Shown: positions 33,599 to 43,700 of the stretch, in pieces
Layout: each line of letters begins with the position of its first letter
How positions within the stretch are numbered: position 1 is the stretch's first letter
Source of the DNA: Latescibacteria bacterium UBA6620
Lineage (GTDB): Bacteria; Latescibacterota; UBA2968
NCBI GenBank assembly: GCA_002433075.1
Contig: DJHM01000053.1
Coordinates: forward strand, 1-51,879
Length of the DNA: 51,879 nucleotides
Direction: 5' to 3'
Position numbers and translations under genes: made by a program
Notes under the pieces: model-generated
Database searches by the model: none
What the model was told of the DNA's origin: nothing
What the model saw: only the letters and a program-made list of their open reading frames with translations

Positions 33599-34420
33599 TT
33601 ACTTTCTTCGTCGAACGATGTATTTGTTCGATTTCTTTTTCTTCTTGCGGGTGATGTAACCCTTCGTCGGCTGGCCCCAGGGGGTGACGGGATGACCGCC
33701 CCCGGTCGCCCGCCCCTCGCCACCGCCGTGCGGGTGATCGATTGGGTTCATCGCCACACCCCGCACCTTCGGGCGTCGCCCTAGCCACCGCGACCGCCCC
33801 GCTTTGCCGATCACGATGTTCTCGTGATCCGTGTTTCCTACCTGTCCGACCGTAGCATAGCATTGCAATCGAACAAGGCGCATCTCGCCAGAAGGCATGC
33901 GCAGCTGAGCGAATTCACCCTCCTTCGCCATTACTCGAATTTCCGCTCCCGCCGAACGGCCGATCTGTCCCCCTCTACCGGGCTGCAACTCAACGTTGTG
34001 GACTGCCGTTCCATCCGGAATGCTGGCAAGCGGAAGCGCGTTCCCAATCTGGATGTCCGCATCTCGCCCGGAAACGACGGTCGATCCTATGGACAGACCC
34101 AGGGGCGCAAGAATGTAGCGCTTTTCGCCATCCACATAGTGCAGGAGGGCGATGCGGGCGGATCGATTCGGATCGTATTCTATCGCGGCCACGCGGGCTG
34201 GGACACCTGGCTTGTTCCGCTTGAAGTCGATCTTTCGATAGTGTTTCCGATGTCCGCCCCCCCGGTGACGGGATGTGATCCGGCCACGGTTATTGCGCCC
34301 CCCGCTCTTCTTCTTCGTATCGAGTAGCGACTTCTCTGGTGTCGACTTCGACACATCTTCGAAGGTCGAAACCGTCTTGAACCGCAGTGAGGGTGTGGTG
34401 GGACGAAAAGACTTGGCCAT
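33599..34420 (-). CDS. rplB: Ribosomal protein L2
   Basis: This 273-residue protein is needed for subunit joining and peptidyl transfer. It shows the RNA-binding KSGGRNNRGRITSRHRGGGH region and the KVRGVAMNPIDHPHGGGEGR region with the invariant His essential for activity, ending KKKSNKYIVRRRK. Length is normal. It follows rplW after 12 bases. Confidence 0.98.
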   Translation of the reverse strand: MAKSFRPTTPSLRFKTVSTFEDVSKSTPEKSLLDTKKKSGGRNNRGRITSRHRGGGHRKHYRKIDFKRNKPGVPARVAAIEYDPNRSARIALLHYVDGEKRYILAPLGLSIGSTVVSGRDADIQIGNALPLASIPDGTAVHNVELQPGRGGQIGRSAGAEIRVMAKEGEFAQLRMPSGEMRLVRLQCYATVGQVGNTDHENIVIGKAGRSRWLGRRPKVRGVAMNPIDHPHGGGEGRATGGGHPVTPWGQPTKGYITRKKKKKSNKYIVRRRK

Positions 34421-34432
34421 GGTCGGACTTCC

Positions 34433-34720
34433 TTAGCTCTCGAAATACTCGATCGTCTGACCGTCAGCGACCGTCACAACTGCCTTCTTCCAGTCCGGGC
34501 GGCGTCCAACGAACCGGCCCATTCGCTTGATTTTACCGTGAACGGCCGTCGTATTCACCTTCACAACATCGACCTCGAACAAGGCCTCGACGGCGCGTTT
34601 GATGTCTATCTTGTTCGCATCCCGGTCGACCTCGAACAGAAACTTGTTCTCCATCTCCTGGAGCTGGGTCGCCCGCTCTGTGATGATCGGGCGTCGAATG
34701 ACCCGTCGGTTCGGCTTCAC
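34433..34720 (-). CDS. rplW: Ribosomal protein L23
   Basis: This 95-residue protein at the tunnel exit binds trigger factor and SRP. The GTG at 34720 gives MKPNRRVIRRPIITERATQL, and its GTGA overlaps the rplD stop (TGA), implying coupling. A longer upstream frame (to 34804) runs through rplD and has no homology, so it was rejected. The C-terminal part has VNTTAVHGKIKRMGRFVGRR, typical of the L23 loop. Confidence 0.95.
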   Translation of the reverse strand: MKPNRRVIRRPIITERATQLQEMENKFLFEVDRDANKIDIKRAVEALFEVDVVKVNTTAVHGKIKRMGRFVGRRPDWKKAVVTVADGQTIEYFES

Positions 34721-35349
34721 GAGCCCCCCCAGATCGACTGTGCCCGATCGAGCGCACCTTGAGTAAACACGACCGAATCGGCCAGCAGAACGTCGTAAGC
34801 ACACACCAGGCCGATAGGCCGTACTTCCATGCCCGAAATGTTTCGACAGGACTTCGCGACATTCACATCCGGCGAATCCGTCAACAGGAGTGTTCGTGCC
34901 TGATCGATCTCCATTGCCCGCGTCAATTCTGCAATCGTGCGGGTTTGAGGCTTGTCCATGTTGATATCTTCAACCACTTTTACGTCACCCGATGAAGCCT
35001 TGAGTGAAAGGGCCGACTTCAGAGCAAGCTGGCGCACTCGCTTTGGAAGCCGCTCGGCATAGAACCGGGGCTGAGGGCCGTGAGCAACGCCCCCTCCCAC
35101 ACGAATTGGTGACGACGCCTTCCCGGCACGCGATCGTCCAGTACCCTTCTGTCGGTACATCTTGCGCTTTGAGAGGAACACTTCGGCTCGAGTCTTGGTC
35201 GCCGCTGTGCCCTGTCGCTGGTTCGTCCGATAGGCTTTCACGGCCTGGTAGATCGCTCCCTCGGACGGCTCGATGCCGAACACGCCGTCATCGAGATCGG
35301 CTTTGCCTACGACTTTCCCTTCCAGGCTGTGAATGTCCACGGTCGCCAT
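34717..35349 (-). CDS. rplD: Ribosomal protein L4
   Basis: This 210-residue protein lines the tunnel constriction and in E. coli represses the S10 operon. Diagnostic: KAYRTNQRQGTAATKTRAEV, the GTGRSRAGKASSPIRVGGG loop and the ALSLKASSGDVKV helix. The extended loop that forms the macrolide-relevant constriction is present. It follows rplC after a 15-base gap. Confidence 0.97.
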   Translation of the reverse strand: MATVDIHSLEGKVVGKADLDDGVFGIEPSEGAIYQAVKAYRTNQRQGTAATKTRAEVFLSKRKMYRQKGTGRSRAGKASSPIRVGGGVAHGPQPRFYAERLPKRVRQLALKSALSLKASSGDVKVVEDINMDKPQTRTIAELTRAMEIDQARTLLLTDSPDVNVAKSCRNISGMEVRPIGLVCAYDVLLADSVVFTQGALDRAQSIWGGS

Positions 35350-35364
35350 CTCAAATCTTTCCGT

Positions 35365-35991
35365 TTAGTTGGAGCGCTTCCGGATCACGACGGTTGCCCC
35401 CCGTCCACCCGGAACACTTCCTCTAACCAACACCAGGTTCTTTTCGACGTTCACGCTGAACACAGACAGTCCCCGCACGGTGACATTTCGATCTCCCATA
35501 TGCCCCGCCATGCGCATCCCCTTCATCACTCGCGAAGGAGTCGAGCTCTGCCCGATGGACCCCGGCGCGCGGTGCCGATCCGATTGGCCATGGGTCTTGG
35601 GTCCACCCTTGAAACCGTGTCTCTTCACCCCACCCGCGAACCCCCGGCCCTTCGACCGTGAAGATACGTCGATCGGGTCACCCGATTCAAAGACCTCAAC
35701 GTTCAAAACATCACCCACGCTGTGTTCGGAATCCCCATCCAACCGGAATTCCTTCAGCACCTTGTGGGGGGCGATTCCGGCCTTTTCAGTGATCCCTCCA
35801 GCCGGTTTCGAAACTCGCTGAGCACGGGTCTCTTCGAAAGCCACTTTCAACGCGTGGTAACCATCGTTTTCGGCCGTCTTGACCTGAACAACCGGGCAAG
35901 GCCCTGCCTGGATTACCGTTATCGTTGTCAGGTCTTCGTTCTCGTCGAAAACCTGTGTCATTCCGACTTTCTTTCCGATCAGACCGAGCAC
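35365..35991 (-). CDS. rplC: Ribosomal protein L3
   Basis: This 208-residue protein near the peptidyl-transferase centre shows LGLIGKKVGMTQVFDENEDL, RGFAGGVKRHGFKGGPKTHG and RVMKGMRMAGHMGDRNVTVR. GPKTHGQSDRHRAPGSIGQ contains the Gln methylated in E. coli L3. The GTG start at 35991 follows the rpsJ stop by a single base. Confidence 0.97.
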   Translation of the reverse strand: MLGLIGKKVGMTQVFDENEDLTTITVIQAGPCPVVQVKTAENDGYHALKVAFEETRAQRVSKPAGGITEKAGIAPHKVLKEFRLDGDSEHSVGDVLNVEVFESGDPIDVSSRSKGRGFAGGVKRHGFKGGPKTHGQSDRHRAPGSIGQSSTPSRVMKGMRMAGHMGDRNVTVRGLSVFSVNVEKNLVLVRGSVPGGRGATVVIRKRSN

Positions 35992-35992
35992 A

Positions 35993-36301
35993 TCACACCT
36001 TAATTTCGATATCGATACCGGCGGGCAGATCGAGCTTCATCAGTGCGTCGACCGTCTGCGGTGTCGAGTTGTGAATATCGATCAACCGTTTGTGTACCTT
36101 CATCTGGAACTGCTCGCGCGACTTCTTGTAGACGTGCGGAGATCGCAGCACCGTGTAGAGTGAACGCTTGGTCGGTAGCGGAATAGGGCCCGAAATCAGG
36201 GCTCCCGTTCGCTTTGCCGTCCGAACGATATCGTCCGCGGAGCGGTCTAGCGCCTGATGGTCATAGGCCTTCAGACGAATTCGAATTTTCTGTGCGGGCA
36301 A
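35993..36301 (-). CDS. rpsJ: Ribosomal protein S10
   Basis: This 102-residue 30S protein also acts in antitermination with NusB (NusE). It includes IRIRLKAYDHQALDRSADDI, the ISGPIPLPTKRSLYTVLRSP loop and RLIDIHNSTPQTVDALMKLD. First gene of the S10 cluster; starts 14 bases after tuf. Confidence 0.98.
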   Translation of the reverse strand: MPAQKIRIRLKAYDHQALDRSADDIVRTAKRTGALISGPIPLPTKRSLYTVLRSPHVYKKSREQFQMKVHKRLIDIHNSTPQTVDALMKLDLPAGIDIEIKV

Positions 36302-36315
36302 CGAATCCCCCTGAA

Positions 36316-37509
36316 TTATTCGATGATGTCGGTCACCACACCGGCGCCGATCGTGCGCCCGCCCTCACGGACGGCGAAACGCAGTTCCTTCTCGACCGCG
36401 ATCGGGTTGATCAGTTCGATCGTCATGGTCACATTGTCGCCCGGCATCACCATCTCTACACCGTCTGGCAACTGGACCTGGCCGGTTACATCCGTTGTGC
36501 GGAAATAGAACTGCGGGCGATAGCCAGTGAAAAACGGCTTGCTCCGCCCGCCTTCTTTTTCGGTTAGGACGTAGACTTCGCCCGTAAATTTCGTATGGGG
36601 CGTAATCGAACCAGGCTTCGAAATCACCATGCCACGCTCGAGGTCGTCCTTGTCGACTCCGCGGAGCAGAAGCCCGACGTTGTCACCAGCCTGCCCTTCG
36701 TCCAACAGCTTGCGGAACATCTCGATACCCGTCACGACCGTCTTCCGCGTTTCGCGGATTCCGACAATCTCAACTTCCTCGTTGATATTGACCATACCAC
36801 GCTCGATTCTGCCGGTCCCGACGGTACCGCGACCAGTGATCGTAAAGACGTCTTCGACCGGCATCAGGAACTCACGATCAACATCTCGCTCGGGCATCTG
36901 CACATACTCGTCGACTGCCGCCATCAGTTCCCAGATCGATTTACACTCCTCAGAATCCGGGTCGTCGGACTCGAGCGCTTGGAGACCTGAGCCACGGATA
37001 ACAGGCACATCATCGCCGGGGAAATCATACTGGCTGAGAAGCTCACGCACCTCGAGCTCGACCAGGTCGAGGAGCTCGGGATCGTCGACCATGTCGCACT
37101 TATTCATGTAGACGACGATGGCCGGCACGTTCACCTGATGAGACAGGAGGATGTGCTCGCGGGTCTGGATCATTGGGCCATCCGCAGCCGACACGACCAG
37201 GATCGCCCCGTCCATCTGCGCCGCCCCGGTGATCATATTCTTTACGTAATCTGCGTGTCCCGGACAGTCGACGTGGGCGTAGTGCCGGTTTTCCGTCTGG
37301 TACTCAACGTGGGCTGTGTTGATCGTAATCCCACGCTCTTTCTCTTCCGGCGCCTTGTCGATGTCGTCAAACGGCATGAAGTCCGCGAAGCCCTTGGCGG
37401 CCAGCGTCTTCGTAATCGCCGCAGTCAGAGTGGTCTTGCCGTGGTCCACGTGCCCAATCGTCCCGATGTTCACGTGCGGCTTATCTCTCTCGAACTTCTC
37501 CTTCGCCAT
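36316..37509 (-). CDS. tuf: Elongation factor Tu
   Basis: This 397-residue GTPase delivers aminoacyl-tRNA. The G1 motif is GHVDHGKT (19-26), followed by DCPGH and NKCD. The start at 37509 was chosen because it reads MAKEKFERDKPHVNIGTIGH; a 15-residue upstream extension has no match. Domains II and III show the FRTTDVTGQVQLPDGVEMVM region. It follows fusA after a gap of about 77 bases and precedes rpsJ by 14 bases. It is the only tuf in the window. Confidence 0.98.
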   Translation of the reverse strand: MAKEKFERDKPHVNIGTIGHVDHGKTTLTAAITKTLAAKGFADFMPFDDIDKAPEEKERGITINTAHVEYQTENRHYAHVDCPGHADYVKNMITGAAQMDGAILVVSAADGPMIQTREHILLSHQVNVPAIVVYMNKCDMVDDPELLDLVELEVRELLSQYDFPGDDVPVIRGSGLQALESDDPDSEECKSIWELMAAVDEYVQMPERDVDREFLMPVEDVFTITGRGTVGTGRIERGMVNINEEVEIVGIRETRKTVVTGIEMFRKLLDEGQAGDNVGLLLRGVDKDDLERGMVISKPGSITPHTKFTGEVYVLTEKEGGRSKPFFTGYRPQFYFRTTDVTGQVQLPDGVEMVMPGDNVTMTIELINPIAVEKELRFAVREGGRTIGAGVVTDIIE

Positions 37510-37586
37510 CTCTTGACTCCTCCTGTCGAGCCCTAAGTCAGGGTGGCTGGCCACCCGCTCTGAGAGTTACTCTTCGCTAATCCGAC

Positions 37587-39680
37587 TCACGCACTTGCAC
37601 GAAGTGCGCCTACTTTCGACATGATCTCTTCACTGACACTGTTGGGCACTTCCTGGAATTTTGAAAATTCCATCGAATAGATCGCCCGACCCTGTGTGAC
37701 CGACCGTAAGGTCGTCGCATATCCGAACATTTCGCTCAACGGCACACTTGACGATATGACCTGCGCGTCAGCCCGGTTGTTCATCCCCTCGATTTGGCCC
37801 CGCCGGGAGTTCAGATCTCCCATCACGTCTCCCATATACTCCTCGGGCACGACCACCTCTACGTTCATGATCGGTTCGAGGAGGAAGGGGTCGCCCTTAC
37901 GAGCCCCATCTCGAAATGCCATCGAACCGGCCACATGAAAGGCCATCTCGGAGGAATCCACGTCGTGGTAAGAACCATCGATCAGAGCAACCTCGATGTC
38001 CTCGAATGGATAACCCGCCAGAACGCCGCTCTTCATGGCCTCGTTGATCCCGTTGCGCACCGAAGGGATGTATTCCTGCGGGACTTTGCCTCCCACAATT
38101 TTGTTCTCAAACGTCAGCCCGGTCCCAGATTCCCCGGGGCCCATCTCGATCACAACGTGGCCATACTGGCCCCGGCCACCAGACTGTCGAACGAAACGAC
38201 CCTCGATCTCGATCTTCTTCCTGATCGCTTCCTTATAAGTTACCTGAGGTCTGCCTACCGACGCTTCGACCTTGAACTCCCGAAGCAGTCGATCGACGAT
38301 GATCTCCAGGTGAAGTTCTCCCATACCAGAGATGATCGTCTGTCCTGTGTCCTCGTCCGTCCTCACCTGGAAGGTCGGATCCTCCTCAGCGAGTTTGGCA
38401 AGCGCGCCACCGAGCGCATCCTGATCGACCTTCGTTTTAGGCTCGATCGCGACCGAGATCACGGGGTCCGCAAATTCCATCGACTCCAGAATCACGGGCG
38501 CGTCCTCAACGCACAGCGTTTCGCCTGTCCCCGTGTCCTTGAGTCCCACCACAGCGGCAATATCCCCCGTATTGACCTCTTCGATCTCCTCCCTCTTGTT
38601 CGCGTGCATCTGCAGCATGCGCCCGATACGCTCACGCTTTCCTTTGTTGCTGTTCGCCACGTAGGATCCGGCTTTGAGCGTTCCAGAGTAAACGCGGAAA
38701 TAGGTCAATCGACCCACGTAAGGATCGGTCATTACCTTAAATGCGAGGGCGGCGAACGGCGCCTCATCATCAATGTCACGCACCAGGGGTTCGTTCGTCT
38801 TGGGGTCGTGACCTTCGACCGCAGGGATGTCTGCCGGCGACGGGAGGTAGTCCACGATGCCATCGAGCAATCGTTGTACGCCCTTGTTCTTGAACGCTGA
38901 ACCGCAGAAGACGGCGACGGCCGTACCCGCGACGACTGCCTGCCTCAGGGCGACTCGGATCTCCTCTTCGGCGATGTCCTCGCCCTCGAGAAATTTCTCC
39001 ATCAGCGTATCGTCGAAGTCGGACACCGATTCGAGGAGCTTTTCTCGATAGGTGTTGGCTTCTTCTTCGAGGTCGTGCGGGATATCGTCCTCGGTGAACT
39101 TTACGCCCAGCGGGTCCTCTTGATAGGAAACGAGACGCATCTTCACTAAATCGATCAGCCCGGTGAACATTTCGCCGGAGCCGACTGGAATCTGGACGGG
39201 TACGAAATTCGACCCGAGCCGGTCCCGCATCATTTCCAGAACCCGGAAGAAATCAGCCCCGGTTCGGTCCATTTTGTTCACGAAGGCGATCCGGGGCACG
39301 TTGTATTTGTCGGCTTGGCGCCAGACGGTTTCGGACTGAGGCTCAACACCTCCGACCGCGCAGAACACACCGACCGCGCCATCGAGCACGCGGAGTGAAC
39401 GCTCGACCTCTGCCGTAAAGTCCACGTGGCCCGGCGTGTCTATGATGTTGACGCGGTGGTCGTTCCAGAAGCAGGTGGTGGCCGCAGACGTGATCGTGAT
39501 TCCGCGTTCGCGCTCCTGTTGCATCCAATCCATCGTCGCGGCGCCGTCGTGCACCTCGCCCATCCGATGCAGAACCCCCGCATAGTAGAGGATGCGCTCG
39601 GTGGTTGTGGTTTTGCCGGCATCGATATGCGCCATGATACCGATGTTCCGAATGCGTTCGAGGTTTATCGATCTGCTCAT
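37587..39680 (-). CDS. fusA: Elongation factor G
   Basis: This 697-residue translocase GTPase has G1 AHIDAGKTT (17-25), G3 DTPGHVDF and G4 NKMDRTGADF. Its domain II-V features include a domain IV with GQYGHVVIEMGP. It moves tRNA and mRNA after peptide-bond formation and helps recycle ribosomes. It follows rpsG after a gap of about 20 bases. No second, divergent copy is present here. Confidence 0.98.
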   Translation of the reverse strand: MSRSINLERIRNIGIMAHIDAGKTTTTERILYYAGVLHRMGEVHDGAATMDWMQQERERGITITSAATTCFWNDHRVNIIDTPGHVDFTAEVERSLRVLDGAVGVFCAVGGVEPQSETVWRQADKYNVPRIAFVNKMDRTGADFFRVLEMMRDRLGSNFVPVQIPVGSGEMFTGLIDLVKMRLVSYQEDPLGVKFTEDDIPHDLEEEANTYREKLLESVSDFDDTLMEKFLEGEDIAEEEIRVALRQAVVAGTAVAVFCGSAFKNKGVQRLLDGIVDYLPSPADIPAVEGHDPKTNEPLVRDIDDEAPFAALAFKVMTDPYVGRLTYFRVYSGTLKAGSYVANSNKGKRERIGRMLQMHANKREEIEEVNTGDIAAVVGLKDTGTGETLCVEDAPVILESMEFADPVISVAIEPKTKVDQDALGGALAKLAEEDPTFQVRTDEDTGQTIISGMGELHLEIIVDRLLREFKVEASVGRPQVTYKEAIRKKIEIEGRFVRQSGGRGQYGHVVIEMGPGESGTGLTFENKIVGGKVPQEYIPSVRNGINEAMKSGVLAGYPFEDIEVALIDGSYHDVDSSEMAFHVAGSMAFRDGARKGDPFLLEPIMNVEVVVPEEYMGDVMGDLNSRRGQIEGMNNRADAQVISSSVPLSEMFGYATTLRSVTQGRAIYSMEFSKFQEVPNSVSEEIMSKVGALRASA

Positions 39681-39700
39681 CGCTGCTTTCTACCTTGCTC

Positions 39701-40171
39701 CTACCACCTATAATGTGCGAACGCCCGGTTGGCCTCAGCCATCCGGTGGGTTTCTTCTTTTCGTTGGATCGACCGCCCCTGGCCGTTGGATGCATCCATC
39801 AACTCCCCGGCCAGCTTCTGAGCCATCGTCTTCTCTCCACGCTGCCGCGCGAAAAGGATCAGCCACCGGATCGAAAGGGCCAGTCGTTCGTCCTGCCTCA
39901 CCTCGACCGGAATCTGATAGGTCTGCCCTCCCACACGGCGGGAACGGACGTGAATCATTGGCTTGACACTGTCGACGGCCTTTTCGAAGACTTCCAGCCC
40001 CTCGCTACCCGAGCGCTCCTTGATGATATCGAACGCGTCGTAGATGATCCGTTCGCCTGTGCTCTTTTTCCCCTTCTTGAACAGACAGTTCACGAACTGA
40101 GTCACGAGCACGCTGTGGTGCTTGGGATCGGGGAAGGGAGGTCTTTTTCCGCCGCGACGTTTTCGAGCCAT
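39701..40171 (-). CDS. rpsG: Ribosomal protein S7
   Basis: This 156-residue protein nucleates 30S head assembly and in E. coli can repress the str operon. It starts MARKRRGGKRPPFPDPKHHS at 40171; a nine-residue upstream extension was rejected for lack of homology. Later stretches RRVGGQTYQIPVEVRQDERL and RMAEANRAFAHYRW are typical. It follows rpsL after about 95 bases of intervening sequence. Confidence 0.97.
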   Translation of the reverse strand: MARKRRGGKRPPFPDPKHHSVLVTQFVNCLFKKGKKSTGERIIYDAFDIIKERSGSEGLEVFEKAVDSVKPMIHVRSRRVGGQTYQIPVEVRQDERLALSIRWLILFARQRGEKTMAQKLAGELMDASNGQGRSIQRKEETHRMAEANRAFAHYRW

Positions 40172-40266
40172 ACTTTCCTCACAATAAGGGGGACTCATGC
40201 AGCCGGTGCTGCAGCGTCCCCCTCGTCATCCTTACGAAAAACTGACCGAGCGCTCTCGCGATTCGA

Positions 40267-40641
40267 TCAGTTCGGCGCCTTGGCCCCGTATTTGGAGCGG
40301 CCCTGTCGCCGGTCAGAAACCCCAGTCGTGTCGAGTACACCTCGCACGATGTGGTAGCGCACCGACGGAAGGTCTTTGACACGCCCCCCACGAATCAGAA
40401 CGACCGAGTGCTCCTGAAGGTTGTGCCCTTCGCCCGGAATGTAGGCCGTCACCTCCATACCGTTCGTCAGACGGACCCGGGCAACCTTACGCAACGCAGA
40501 ATTCGGTTTCTTCGGCGTCGTCGTGTAGACGCGCGTGCAGACCCCGCGTTTCTGAGGACACCCCCTAAGGGCGGGAGCGGTGGAGCGCTTGGGTTTTTCC
40601 TTCCGTCCTTTTCGGACGAGTTGGTTGATAGTGGGCAACAC
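40267..40641 (-). CDS. rpsL: Ribosomal protein S12
   Basis: This 124-residue decoding-centre protein starts at the GTG at 40641 after an AAGGAG site. It reads MLPTINQLVRKGR and includes TTTPKKPNSALRK, with the Lys residues where mutations cause streptomycin resistance unchanged (K44 and K45). GRVKDLPSVRYH is also the susceptible sequence. A TTG one codon downstream could be the alternative start. The promoter at 40674-40702 lies 32 bases upstream. Confidence 0.96.
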   Translation of the reverse strand: MLPTINQLVRKGRKEKPKRSTAPALRGCPQKRGVCTRVYTTTPKKPNSALRKVARVRLTNGMEVTAYIPGEGHNLQEHSVVLIRGGRVKDLPSVRYHIVRGVLDTTGVSDRRQGRSKYGAKAPN

Positions 40642-40673
40642 AAACTCCTTAGAAATCCTTATGAGAGACTTCC

Positions 40674-40702
40674 AATATATAAGCCGTGTTCCAGACTGTC
40701 AA
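40674..40702 (-). promoter_or_regulatory. Consensus sigma-70 promoter for the str operon (rpsL)
   Basis: On the minus strand, TTGACA (complement of 40697-40702) and TATATT (complement of 40674-40679) are spaced by 17 bases. The start would lie near 40667, about 26 bases before the rpsL GTG. It allows rpsL-rpsG-fusA-tuf transcription separately from rpoBC. No terminator was seen between rpoC and this promoter. Confidence 0.82.
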
Positions 40703-40731
40703 GCATTTCCTATGCGCCGGAATCCCTCTCC

Positions 40732-43700
40732 TCAAGCGTTAATTGGCGGTAATCCCGCACTCTCGACGACCTCTTCCTCCTGCTCGGGAAGAGCCGGTTC
40801 CTCGTCGAGTGGCTTGACCCCGATTTCCCGGTAAACTTCGGCTCCTGTTCCTGCCGGGATCAGATGTCCGATAATCACGTTTTCCTTCAGCCCCAGCAGT
40901 CGATCGACCTTGCCCTGAACCGCCGCTTCGGTCAGAACCCGTGTCGTCTCCTGGAATGAGGCCGCAGAAATGAAGCTCTCCGTCATCAGAGACGCTTTGG
41001 TGATGCCCAGAAGTACTGGTTCGAACGTGGCCGGGTCTCCCCCCTCTTCAATAACTTTGTCGTTCTCATCCCTGAACCGGAACCGATCCACAATCTCGCC
41101 TTCAAGGAAATTCGTATCGCCAGGATCGGTCACCTGGACTTTCTGAAGCATCTGGCGGACGACAGTCTCGATGTGTTTGTCGTCAATCTTCACACCCTGG
41201 AGCAGATAAACGGCCTGGATTTCACTGACCAGATACTCCTGAACCCGCTGGATACCCTGGATTCTCAGGATGTCGTGCGGAATCACCGACCCCTCGGACA
41301 GACGTTCGCCGGCCAGAACGCGATCTCCTTCCTGGACACGGAGATGTTTACCATAAGGAATCGTGTACTTTCGCTCCTCTCCGTCATCGGAGGTGACATG
41401 AACGACCCTTGAACCGCGCACCAACCCACCGAAACTGACTGTACCGTCGATTTCGGACACGACGGCCGGGTCCTTCGGACGCCGGGCCTCGAACAACTCG
41501 GCCACACGGGGCAGTCCGCCGGTGATATCGCGCGTCTTGCTGCGCTCCCTCGAAATTTTCGCCAGCGTGTCCCCGGATTCGACCTCTTGACCGTCGTGAA
41601 CAACCAACCGGGCCCCGAGCGGCAGGATGTACTGGCCGAGTTCCTCTCCCGATGGCCCGACAACGACGATACGGGGTGAGAGGGTCCGATCCCGATGCTC
41701 GACCACGACCTGTGCGGCCATACCCGTCGTCTCGTCCGCCTCTTCGCGGTAGGTCACGCCGTCGACCAGATCCACGAACTGGAGGGTTCCGGCCTGTAGC
41801 GTTAGGATGTTGTTGTTGTAGGGGTCCCATTCATACAGGACGCCGTCCGTTTCGATCGCGTCGCCGTCCTGAACACGCAGAATGGCACCGAAGGGCACGT
41901 GATAATGTCCGCCCCGCGGCCGGCCCTGGTCGTCCTGGACTTCGATCTCACCGTTTCGAGTGACCACGACAGACCTGCCGTCCCCCCGCTCGGCCACTCG
42001 CAGACTCTTGAATTGCACCGTGCCTTCGCGTTTCGCCGTAATCTCTGCCTGTTCGGCGATACGACTCGATGTGCCACCGATGTGGAAGGTCCGGAGTGTG
42101 AGTTGCGTCCCCGGTTCCCCCACGCTCTGGGCCGCGATCACACCCACGGCCTCACCCGTATCGACGATTCGACCTGTGGCCGGGTTACGACCATAGCACT
42201 TGGCGCAGACCCCTCTTCGGGTCTCGCACGTCAGCACCGAACGGACGAACACCGTCTCGACGCCCGCGTCAGCGATCTCTCCTGCGAGTTCCCGGTCCAG
42301 CAAGGTGCCTGCCTCGATCAGGACCTCGTTGGAGATCGGGTCGAGCACATCGTCCTGGACCGTCCGACCGAGAATCCGGTCGGCCAGCGATTCGACGATT
42401 TCCTCCCCGTCCTTGAGAGCCGTCATCTCGATCCCGAGGATGGTGCTACAATCGTCCTCGGTAATGACCATGTCCTGTGCAACGTCAACCATTCGACGTG
42501 TCAGGTACCCAGCTTCGGCCGTCTTCAGAGCGGTATCCGCCAACCCTTTCCGGGCGCCGTGCGTCGAAATGAAATACTCGAGGACGTTCAGGCCTTCTTT
42601 GAACGAAGCGATGATCGGTGTCTCGATGATCTCTCCGATAGCTCCCGTCAGCTTCTTCTGGGGCTTGTTCATCAGACCACGCATCCCACCGAGCTGTTTC
42701 ACCTGGTCGTCGCTGCCCCGTGCCTTGGAGTCCTTCATGATATAAATCGGGTTGAAACCGCCCCGATCCTTCTCCAAGACTTCGTTCATGACCATGGCGA
42801 TGTTGTTCGTCGTGTGCTGCCAAACGTCGATCACCTTGTTGTAGCGTTCCCCTTCAGTGATGACGCCCATCGAGTACTGATCCATGATCTTCCCGACTTC
42901 GCCCTTCGCCCGATCGATCAGCTGATCCTTCTGAGGCGGCACGACGACATCTTCCATCGATATCGTCAGACCCGACCGCGTCGCGTAATCATACCCGAGG
43001 TCCTTCAATCCATCCAGGAAATCAGCCGTGACACGGTTGCCGTAGGCACGGTGGACGTCACTCGACACGCGCACGATCACGCCCTTGTCGACCACTTCAT
43101 TCACATAGGGCACTTTTTCGGGAACGACCGAATTGAACACGGCCCGACCGGCGGTCGTGGTGATCCGTTCCCCATCGACCCTGACCTTGATCGCCTCGTG
43201 AAGCTCGATCTGCTCGAAATGGTAGGCCATCAGTGCCTCATCGAGTGAGGCGAAGGCCTTGAGGTTTTCTTCGTCCTTGCCGTGAACGATTTTCGTCAGG
43301 TAGTAGCACCCCATGGCAATATCGTGGGGCTTGTCGACGACGACCGGAGACCCATCAGCAGGCTTGAGCAAGTTATTCGACGACAGCATCAGTAACCGCG
43401 CCTCGATCTGCGCCTCGAACGAGAGTGGAACGTGAACCGCCATCTGATCGCCGTCGAAGTCGGCATTGAATGCCGAACACACGAGCGGATGCACTCGAAT
43501 CGCCTTTCCTTCGACCAGAACGGGCTGGAAAGCCTGGATTCCTAGTCGATGGAGCGTCGGGGCTCGGTTGAGCAGTACGTGGTGATCCTGAATAATCTCC
43601 TCGAGAATATCCCAGACTTCCAGGCGCTCACGCTCGACGAGCTTCTTCGCGCTCTTGACCGTCTGAACGAGACCCTTCTCCTCGAGACGCCGTATGATGA

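Noticed and set aside
34721..34804. Upstream extension of rplW
   Set aside because: It overlaps rplD coding sequence, whereas the GTG at 34720 gives the family N-terminus and a GTGA coupling.
41899..43248. Plus-strand open frame of 449 codons
   Set aside because: It is wholly antisense to rpoC, with unusual Arg/His/Asp-rich composition and no recognisable domain.
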